In this document: piece by piece, positions 55,270-61,865 of the stretch
Layout: every line of letters begins with the position of its first letter
Numbering within the stretch: the stretch's first letter is position 1
Origin: Chitinophaga sp. YR627
GTDB lineage: Bacteria > Bacteroidota > Bacteroidia > Chitinophagales > Chitinophagaceae
Direction of reading: 5' to 3'
NCBI RefSeq assembly: GCF_900114995.1
Contig: NZ_FOUX01000004.1
Coordinates: 992,001 to 1,056,000 of the forward strand
Length of the DNA: 64,000 nucleotides
Notes under the pieces: generated by a model
The model's input: only the letters and a program-made list of their open reading frames with translations
Told to the model about the DNA's origin: nothing
The model's database searches: none
Made by a program: the position numbers and the translations under genes

Positions 55270-55644
55270 TTATTTGTTTTCCTTCCCTGCGTCGTCTTCT
55301 TTGATCTTTTTGAACAGCTCTTCCATTTTGAAGATGTATTCCAGCGTATCATCGAGGAACAGCGTGATTTCGGGTATACGGCGTAATTGTTTGCCCACAC
55401 GGTTTCCCAGGTCTTTCTTGATTTCACCCATTCTTTCCTTGATCCTGTTCACCATTTCATGGGAATCAGCTATTTTGAACATGCTCAGATACACTCTTGC
55501 CTCCAGCAGGTCTGGCGTCAACTTCACGGAAGAGATGGAGATCATCCCCCCATCCACGACGTTGAATCCCATCCGCTGAAATATTTCGCTCAGTTCCTTT
55601 TGTAATAGCTGTCCTATTTGTTTCTGTCTTTTGCTTTCCTGCAT
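55270..55644 (-). CDS. rbfA: 30S ribosome-binding factor RbfA
   Basis: A 124-residue type-II KH protein that helps 16S rRNA processing and 30S maturation, important at low temperature. The opening ESKRQKQIGQLLQKELSEIFQ and the SSVKLTPDLLEARVYLSMF and LRRIPEITLFLDDTLEYI segments match the family. It is first of an apparent rbfA-LolC unit. Confidence 0.95.
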   Translation of the reverse strand: MQESKRQKQIGQLLQKELSEIFQRMGFNVVDGGMISISSVKLTPDLLEARVYLSMFKIADSHEMVNRIKERMGEIKKDLGNRVGKQLRRIPEITLFLDDTLEYIFKMEELFKKIKEDDAGKENK

Positions 55645-55700
55645 AATGTTTAAAGATTTGAGATTGTATTAACTTGCACCCTTAATTCAATCTTCTCCGG

Positions 55701-55708
55701 CAAAGATA
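55701..55708 (-). promoter_or_regulatory. -7 element of the rbfA promoter
   Basis: TATCTTTG on the minus strand, an exact consensus match, 56 bases before the ATG. The -33 position reads CTG at a 20-base distance, a weak match. Confidence 0.55.
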
Positions 55709-55789
55709 AGGAAACGGGCATGTGCTGACAGATATAAAATCGGTTCCTGCTCCCGGAAAAGCAAAACAGATAAGATAAATAATCGTAAG

Positions 55790-57622
55790 ATGAAGACTTT
55801 TTTCAGGTTGCTGAGTTTGTCGAAGCCCTATCACCACTACGTTCCGGAATATGTTGTATACATTTTCCTCTATACGCTGTTCAGTCTCGTAAACTTCACC
55901 CTGCTGATTCCACTGATGGATACACTCTTTTCCACCGGCAAGCAGGAAGTTGTGACAATACTCCCGGATTTTTCATTTTCCTTCGCTTACTTTAAGCAGG
56001 TATTCTACTTCTATTATAACGAGTTACTGGTACATTACAACGGCAACAAATTTGCTATACTTGTATACGTCTGTGGAATCCTCTTCGTGGCTATTACGCT
56101 CAAAAACTTCTTTGGTTACCTGAGTCAGCGTGTACTGACCCGTGTACGTGTCACTATGGTACGTAAGATGCGTGAGAAAGTGTTCCACCAGTACAGCACG
56201 CAGTCCCTTTCCTTCTTCCAGAATGAACGTAAGGGGGATCTGCTTTCTGTGATCAGCTCTGATGTGGTGGAAGTGGAAAACTCCGTAGTGACCTCCATGC
56301 AGACGGTATTACGTGACCCATTTGTGATTATTACAACCTTCATTACCTTATTTTATATATCGAAAGAGCTGACCTTCTTTACCCTTATCTTCTTCCCGGT
56401 ATCTGGGCTGATACTCAGTTCTATTTCCAAAAAACTGAAAAAACAGTCGGTACTTAGTCATGGATTATTAGGTAAACTCCTGAATATCACTGAAGAATCC
56501 CTGTCTGGTATCCGTATTATCAAGGCATTTAACGCTGAACGGTTCATCGGAAAGAAGTTTGATAATGACAACAGAGCTTTTGCCCGTACCATCAAAGCGA
56601 TGTCGGACCAGCGTGAAGCTGCGTCTCCGGTATCTGAAACACTGGGGGTACTGATCGTAATTGTGATTATGCTGTATGGTGGTCGTTTGATCCTGGCAGG
56701 AGATCCATCCCTGACAGCTTCCGGTTTCATCGCTTATCTGGGCTTCTACTTCCAGATCCTGGCACCGGCAAAATCCATTGGTAGCGCCTTTACTGCTATG
56801 CCTAAAGGTCTGGCTGCCGGTGAGCGTGTACTGCGTATCCTGGATGCACCTAATCCGATCACTGACAAAGCCAATGCAGAGACCCTGGCTGGCTTCGAAA
56901 AGAATATCGAATTCAGAGACGTCACCTTTGCTTATAATGAGAAGCCTGTCCTGAAAAATGTACAGCTGACTATCGATAAAGGTCGTATGATCGCGCTGGT
57001 CGGCAAGAGCGGTGCCGGTAAATCAACCATGGCCGACCTGATCCCACGTTTCCATGACGTGACTTCCGGTGCTATCCTCGTTGACGGAAAAGACATCCGC
57101 GACGTGAAAATGCATGATCTGCGTGCGCTGACGGGTATGGTTTCCCAGGAGGCCATCCTCTTCAATGATTCCGTATTCAACAATATCGCCTTCGGACAGG
57201 AAAATCCTGACAGGGAAGAGGTGATCAGAGCTGCCAAAATAGCCAATGCACATGAATTCATTGTACAACTGGAAAACGGCTATGACACCCCGATTGGCGA
57301 CCGTGGTATGAAACTCAGCGGCGGTCAGCGTCAGCGTCTGACCATTGCACGTGCGATCTTCAAGAATCCGCCGATCCTCATCCTGGATGAAGCCACCTCG
57401 GCCCTGGATACAGAATCAGAAAAACTGGTACAGGACGCACTGGACAAGCTGATGGAAAACCGTACCACCATTGTGATTGCACACCGTCTGTCTACTATCC
57501 AGCATGCGAATGAGATCATCGTAATGGACCAGGGAGAGATAAGAGAGAGAGGTACCCATGATGAGCTGATCTCTAAAGATGGTATCTACCGCAAACTGGT
57601 AGAGATGCAGGAATTCAAATAA
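55790..57622 (+). CDS. MsbA-like ABC transporter (permease fused to ATPase)
   Basis: A 610-residue half-transporter: six transmembrane helices (about 20-335) followed by a nucleotide-binding domain (about 365-600). The Walker A loop is GKSGAGKS at 405-412, the signature is LSGGQRQRL (about 508-516) and the Walker B is ILILDEATSALD (about 530-541), with the H-loop IAHRLST at about 563. Homodimers of this type flip lipid A, other lipids or drugs. It follows a region divergent from rbfA and has a strong terminator. Confidence 0.94.
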   Translation: MKTFFRLLSLSKPYHHYVPEYVVYIFLYTLFSLVNFTLLIPLMDTLFSTGKQEVVTILPDFSFSFAYFKQVFYFYYNELLVHYNGNKFAILVYVCGILFVAITLKNFFGYLSQRVLTRVRVTMVRKMREKVFHQYSTQSLSFFQNERKGDLLSVISSDVVEVENSVVTSMQTVLRDPFVIITTFITLFYISKELTFFTLIFFPVSGLILSSISKKLKKQSVLSHGLLGKLLNITEESLSGIRIIKAFNAERFIGKKFDNDNRAFARTIKAMSDQREAASPVSETLGVLIVIVIMLYGGRLILAGDPSLTASGFIAYLGFYFQILAPAKSIGSAFTAMPKGLAAGERVLRILDAPNPITDKANAETLAGFEKNIEFRDVTFAYNEKPVLKNVQLTIDKGRMIALVGKSGAGKSTMADLIPRFHDVTSGAILVDGKDIRDVKMHDLRALTGMVSQEAILFNDSVFNNIAFGQENPDREEVIRAAKIANAHEFIVQLENGYDTPIGDRGMKLSGGQRQRLTIARAIFKNPPILILDEATSALDTESEKLVQDALDKLMENRTTIVIAHRLSTIQHANEIIVMDQGEIRERGTHDELISKDGIYRKLVEMQEFK

Positions 57623-57645
57623 CACAGCGTTCTGTAAATAAAAGA

Positions 57646-57684
57646 AAACGGGGCATTCTCTGTCTGAGAATGCCCCGTTTCCTT
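57646..57684 (+). terminator. Terminator of the MsbA-like gene
   Basis: Perfect 15-bp arms (57646-57660 and 57666-57680) with core CGGGGCATTCTC/GAGAATGCCCCG and a 5-base loop, followed by CCTTTT. A second small hairpin AGCCCC/GGGGCT lies at 57693-57707. Confidence 0.85.
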
Positions 57685-57808
57685 TTGTGAGTAGCCCCGC
57701 AGGGGCTGCTATGGTACTATTTTTGTGACCCATTGGCCCTATGTCCATGTATGGCCTGATGATATTTTTATCAACGGCCGATTATTCACACTAAACAAGC
57801 ATTCACCT

Positions 57809-59341
57809 ATGATTTCCATTATCATTCCGGTTCTGAATGAAGGGGCTACATTACGTCAGGTAATCAAAACCATCAAAAAGACGACAAGAAAAATTGAGAT
57901 CATTGTGGTAGATGATAATTCCAACGACAATTCGGTTGAGGAAGCATTGAAAGAGAAAGTGCGCGTCATTACCAGCAGTCAGCGGGGCAAAGGGATTTCC
58001 ATGCGGGAAGGTATGATGGCCGCCAAGAACGATATTGTCATGTATGTAGATGGTGATATTCTGACCTATCCGGACAATATAGTGGAATTACTGACCGATC
58101 CCATTATTGAGGGAAAAGCTGATTTTGTAAAATCCTATTTCGAGCGGCAGGCAGGCAGGGTCACCCAACTGGTAGCCAAACCACTGCTCAGCATTCTTTT
58201 TCCTGAACTGGCTAATTTCAACCAACCGCTTAGCGGCATGATCGCAGCCAGAAAATCATTATTATCACAGGTTCAGTTTGAAAATGACTACGGTGTAGAT
58301 ATCGGATTGCTGATCGACCTGCACCTACAGGGCGCCCGCATCACTGAAGCCAATATTGGTCGCGTAGAAAATGCCATGCAGACCTGGGAGCAGCTGAGCA
58401 AAATGTCAAGGGAAGTATCCCGTACCATTCTGCGTAAGGCTGAAAACATTCCACAGGAAAACCTGGAAACACTGGGAAACATCAATATGATCCGTGAACA
58501 GATGGAATATTCTATCCTGGAATCTATTGACAAGCTCCACAAAATGGTCATCTTCAATCTCGACGAGACTATCTTCCGTGAGGACTACCTGATGGCGGCC
58601 GCTACTGAGTTTGGTTTCGAGAATACCTTAAAACAGATCCGGGGCCATTTCTCTGATCCGGTATCCATTATTGAGCATACAGCGACCCTGTTCCAGGACA
58701 GGAATCTGGCGGAGCTGCTCGAGGTAGCGGATGAAGTATCGCTGGTACCCGATATCAAAGTGGTCGTACGTGAACTGAAGAAAAGAGGATATACCTGTGG
58801 TATTATCACGGATGGCTTTGAATGTGTAGCCCGCCATGTTAAAAATAAACTGGGAATGGACTTCGTATTCGCCAACAAACTGCATCTCTTCAATAGCGTG
58901 GCGACAGGGGAGGTGACCATTCCTGAATATTTCCTCTGCCCGGATAAAAATCTGCCCACACAGGCGCCGGTGTATTGTAAGAGCAATATATTAACCTATA
59001 TTGCAGACAAATACCACGTCACTCCACAGAATATTATATATGTAGGCAGTGGTTCTGATGGTAGCCAATTGCTGAAAGAAGCAGGAATTGGCGTTGCATT
59101 TGATGCAGAAAACCCCGACGCAGAGAAAATCGCAGATAAAATTATTCCCGGCCCATGGATGGAACCGTTGTTGCAGATAGCCCAGGCCAGTCCTGAGAAG
59201 TTTAAGCTACGCTTACCGGCGATCAGCAAGAAACAGGCAAAAAGGATTGGTGTGGGAAGCCTTATCGGACTTGCGTCCGTAGGGCTGGTTTACCTGGCGG
59301 CCAGGCAGATTACTAAACGCAAAAAACAAGAGGTCTCATAA
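57809..59341 (+). CDS. GpgS-like glycosyltransferase fused to a degenerate HAD phosphatase domain
   Basis: A 510-residue two-domain protein. I start it at 57809 (MISIIIPVLNEG), where the GT domain opens; the 28 residues before it are not family-like. The N-terminal GT-A domain (1-240) has VVDDNSNDN, the metal motif VDGD (Asp81, Asp83) and the segment FPELANFNQPLSGMIA with FENDYGVDIGLLIDL, typical of glucosyl-3-phosphoglycerate synthases (GT81/GT2). A HAD domain (about 246-460) follows, but its motif I reads FNLDET, with Asn250 where the nucleophilic Asp belongs, and motif IV reads VGSGSDG (412-418) where GDGxND is usual. A hydrophobic helix (480-498) with a basic end forms a tail anchor. Confidence 0.82.
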   Translation: MISIIIPVLNEGATLRQVIKTIKKTTRKIEIIVVDDNSNDNSVEEALKEKVRVITSSQRGKGISMREGMMAAKNDIVMYVDGDILTYPDNIVELLTDPIIEGKADFVKSYFERQAGRVTQLVAKPLLSILFPELANFNQPLSGMIAARKSLLSQVQFENDYGVDIGLLIDLHLQGARITEANIGRVENAMQTWEQLSKMSREVSRTILRKAENIPQENLETLGNINMIREQMEYSILESIDKLHKMVIFNLDETIFREDYLMAAATEFGFENTLKQIRGHFSDPVSIIEHTATLFQDRNLAELLEVADEVSLVPDIKVVVRELKKRGYTCGIITDGFECVARHVKNKLGMDFVFANKLHLFNSVATGEVTIPEYFLCPDKNLPTQAPVYCKSNILTYIADKYHVTPQNIIYVGSGSDGSQLLKEAGIGVAFDAENPDAEKIADKIIPGPWMEPLLQIAQASPEKFKLRLPAISKKQAKRIGVGSLIGLASVGLVYLAARQITKRKKQEVS

Positions 59342-59377
59342 AGAACTTCTCCTTGAAGCCCCTGTTTATTTACACTG

Positions 59378-59410
59378 GCGTTCCTTCTGAAAAGAGGGGA
59401 CGCTTTTTTT
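59378..59410 (+). terminator. Terminator of the glycosyltransferase-HAD gene
   Basis: An 11-bp stem with two or three G-U pairs, starting GCGTTCC and closing GGGACGC around a GAAA tetraloop, followed by seven T. It lies 37 bases after the stop. Confidence 0.75.
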
Positions 59411-59418
59411 ATGGTGTT

Positions 59419-59448
59419 AAATGGTATAAGGAGCTTCTTATACCATTT
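59419..59448. promoter_or_regulatory. Palindrome 1 upstream of the HTH/PIN locus
   Basis: Perfect 12-bp arms AAATGGTATAAG and CTTATACCATTT with a 6-base spacer GAGCTT. The same GGTATAAG/CTTATACC core recurs in palindrome 2 at 59463. Confidence 0.65.
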
Positions 59449-59462
59449 AAGTGCTTATATTT

Positions 59463-59508
59463 TGGTATAAGAGGCTCCTTATACCATATTAAAGTGATAT
59501 TATACCAT
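59463..59508. promoter_or_regulatory. Palindrome 2 and a half-site upstream of the HTH/PIN locus
   Basis: Perfect 9-bp arms TGGTATAAG and CTTATACCA (59463-59486) with a 6-base spacer AGGCTC, then a lone half-site TTATACCA at 59500-59507. The centres of palindromes 1 and 2 are 41 bases apart, close to four helical turns, consistent with cooperative binding on one DNA face. They lie 110-200 bases before the antitoxin gene. Confidence 0.6.
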
Positions 59509-59620
59509 CTTCTCTGTATCATGGGGAGAACCACAATGAGACAACTCTTATCTTTTGTTTCGTTTATTTCGTTTATTCATATTGTTTCACTAACTTCACA
59601 ATAGCAAATAAGTAAGTGAT

Positions 59621-60082
59621 ATGGAAGCGATATTGGAAAAAACCACAAGAACCGATCAGGAAATCGCCAGGGCGATAAGGCCCAAAGTATCTGAAGTATC
59701 TACTGAAATTGCAAAAAATGAAAGTGATAAAGTTTCATTGAAAATTGCCGGGTATGAAGAAGAACTGGAAATACCAAAATCAGCAATACTACTTTTCTTC
59801 ACTATTCTGGATAAGATGGCAGAAGGTAATTCATTTGCTTTATTCCATTCAGACAACAATACAGATATCAGCACACAACAAGCCGCAGAAATGCTGGGCG
59901 TATCAAGACCTCACATAGTTAATCTCCTGGAGAAGGGTGAAATCCCCTTTCATAAAGTAGGCACACATCGCAGAATCCAACTAAAGGATCTCATTGCCTA
60001 TGATAAGAAAATGAAGAAGAAAAGAGCAGACAATTTAGACTTTCTGGCCGGACAGGCACAGGATCTTAATCTGGGATATTAA
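59621..60082 (+). CDS. Excisionase-type HTH antitoxin of a PIN toxin-antitoxin pair
   Basis: A 153-residue protein with an N-terminal region without known family (about 1-85) and an excisionase/MerR-like helix-turn-helix at about 90-135 (ISTQQAAEMLGVSRPHIVNLLEKGEIPFHKVGTHRR in pieces). Proteins of this layout are encoded immediately before PIN-domain toxins, bind and neutralise them and repress their own promoter. The stop codon is directly followed by the ATG of the PIN gene. The gene is intact and AT-rich compared with its neighbours, suggesting transfer. Confidence 0.82.
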   Translation: MEAILEKTTRTDQEIARAIRPKVSEVSTEIAKNESDKVSLKIAGYEEELEIPKSAILLFFTILDKMAEGNSFALFHSDNNTDISTQQAAEMLGVSRPHIVNLLEKGEIPFHKVGTHRRIQLKDLIAYDKKMKKKRADNLDFLAGQAQDLNLGY

Positions 60083-60723
60083 ATGACTGAACATAAAAAG
60101 TTTGTTACCGTACTGGACGCCAATGTCCTGTACCCAGCACCATTACGTGATTTTCTTTTGTGTCTGGCTCAGGTAGGGTTGCTAATTCCAAAATGGACAG
60201 ATCAGATTCATGATGAATGGATACGTAATCTCTTACTAAATCGAAGTGATTTAAAGTCATTTTAGTTAGAGAGAACACGGGAAGCAATGGAAAATGCTTT
60301 TCCTGATGCTAATGTAACCGGCTACAAAAATTTATAGCTGGCTTGCAACTACCTGACGAGGATGACAGGCATGTATTAGCAGCCGCTATAAAATGCAAGG
60401 CTGATATACTGATCACCTTTAACAAAAAAGACTTTCCCAGCCGTTATGTTTTTGTCCATAATATTCTGGTAGAAACACCTGATGAATTTGCATGTAGGTT
60501 GTTGAAGGCTAATCTGCCTAAAGTCTTTCAGGCTTTATTAAATCAGGTCAATGCGCTCAGAAATCCTCCTCAAAATACAGAGCAGGTATTGGATACACTG
60601 GAAAACTGCGGACTGTCCGAGGCTACCGCCATCCTTAAAGAAGCGCTGGCTACATATACGCTAAACCAGTCGAACATGTCATTGGACCTTTCTGACACAC
60701 CTCTCCCAAAACAAAAATCCTGA
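60083..60723 (+). pseudogene. PIN-domain ribonuclease toxin, broken by a nonsense codon and a frameshift
   Basis: The original reading frame would encode about 213 residues. The N-terminal part VTVLDANVLYPAPLRDF carries the first PIN Asp and continues to codon 60; a TAG at 60263-60265 then interrupts it (the next residues LERTREAMENAFPDANVTGYKN still read as a PIN protein), and a single-base deletion near 60325-60335 creates a second TAG and shifts the frame. The rest, from LQLPDEDDRHVLAAAI (with the later catalytic Asp) and ILITFNKKDFP to the end at 60723, is in the third frame and intact. The antitoxin gene upstream is undamaged. Confidence 0.85.
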
Positions 60724-60791
60724 TCTTCCCTCCGCTACCACTTCCTGGCAATGCCAGTCTTGTGCTTAACGGATTTTAGATCAGGATTTTT
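60713..60791. terminator. Bidirectional terminator between PIN remnant and DksA-like gene
   Basis: Perfect 13-bp arms AAAAATCCTGATC and GATCAGGATTTTT with a long 53-base loop; T-runs lie at both outer ends. Confidence 0.6.
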
Positions 60792-60814
60792 TCCTATACC
60801 GGATAAGTAATTAC

Positions 60815-61861
60815 TTATTTGCTTTTCGCCAGTTTCGCTTCGATACTTAGCGTAGCATGCGGTACAGCACGCAGTCTGGCTTTATCGATCAGTTTACCGG
60901 TTACGCGGCAGATACCGTAAGTTTTGTTTTCGATACGCACGAGTGCTTTCTCGAGGTGATCGATGAACTGGATCTGGCGGCTTGCCATCTGGTTCAGCTG
61001 TTCTCTTTCCTGAGAACCGGAACCATCTTCCATGCTCATGTATTTGTTTTCGGTATCATCGGTACCTGCTTCATCTTTACGCGTGATCAGGCCCTGCAGA
61101 TATACCAGTTCCTTCTTGGCAGCTTCCAGCTTTTTCAGGATCAGGTCTTTGAATTCCTGCAGATCTGTATCACTATAGCGGTAAACAGGACCGGACGGCT
61201 GTTCTGGCTGATCGAGAACAGATTTAGTAAACTCTGGTTGGTAGGTTACTAATGTACCTGCTTTAGATGCGCCTTTTTTCTCAACTTTCTCAGTACGGTC
61301 AGCTGGCTTTTCAGCCTTTGCTGCTGGTGCTGTTTTTTCAGCTTTTTGTACCTTGTCCGCTGTTTTTTTGGCGTCCTTAGCAACTACTTTTTCTTTATCG
61401 TCTTTTTTATTTACTGGCATTATTACTTCTTTTTCTTCTGGCTTGGAAATTAGTTTTTCTTTATCTGCAGTAACGCTTGGCGTCACCACTTTCTTTGTAT
61501 CAGGCACTTTCGCGGAAGCTACGGACTTAGCAGGAACCGTCGCTTTCTTTACTTCACTTTGAGGCACCGCCTGTGCTGCTACGGGTGCTTTTTTTACTAC
61601 AGATTTACTTGACGAAGCCGTCTGGGTAACTGCTGATTTTTTGGCAACAACTTTCTGAGTCGTAGTTGGCTTGACCTGTTTGGTAGCAACTTTTGGTGTC
61701 GAAGTTTTTGCAGCTGGCTTTGCAGGTGCTGCTACCTTCTTCGTCGCCGGCTTGGCCGCTGCGGATTTCTTTACAGGAGTAACCTGTTTTGCCGCTGCTT
61801 TTTTAGCCGGTGCTACCGCTTTCTGGGTCTTTTTACTAGCAACTTTCTTGCTTGTTGCCAT
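60815..61861 (-). CDS. DksA/TraR-like protein with histone-H1-like N-terminal extension
   Basis: A 348-residue protein in two parts. Residues 1-200 are a low-complexity Lys/Ala/Pro/Thr-rich tail like eukaryotic histone H1 or bacterial HU extensions (repeated KKxAA, AKPA and VAKK). Residues about 228-348 are a DksA/TraR domain with the coiled coil (about 240-310) and the YGIC...GKLIDKARLRAVPHAT segment. Of the four zinc cysteines only Cys318 remains: the others are Thr321, Ser339 and Ala342. DksA binds the RNA polymerase channel; with this tail it probably also binds DNA. It lies four bases after ileS. Confidence 0.85.
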   Translation of the reverse strand: MATSKKVASKKTQKAVAPAKKAAAKQVTPVKKSAAAKPATKKVAAPAKPAAKTSTPKVATKQVKPTTTQKVVAKKSAVTQTASSSKSVVKKAPVAAQAVPQSEVKKATVPAKSVASAKVPDTKKVVTPSVTADKEKLISKPEEKEVIMPVNKKDDKEKVVAKDAKKTADKVQKAEKTAPAAKAEKPADRTEKVEKKGASKAGTLVTYQPEFTKSVLDQPEQPSGPVYRYSDTDLQEFKDLILKKLEAAKKELVYLQGLITRKDEAGTDDTENKYMSMEDGSGSQEREQLNQMASRQIQFIDHLEKALVRIENKTYGICRVTGKLIDKARLRAVPHATLSIEAKLAKSK

Positions 61862-61865
61862 GGGA

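Noticed and set aside
57725..57808. Upstream start for the glycosyltransferase-HAD gene
   Set aside because: The added 28 residues are not family-like and the GT domain opens exactly at the ATG at 57809.
59353..59604. 83-codon plus-strand frame over the palindromes
   Set aside because: It translates the terminator and both operator palindromes, so its open state is incidental.
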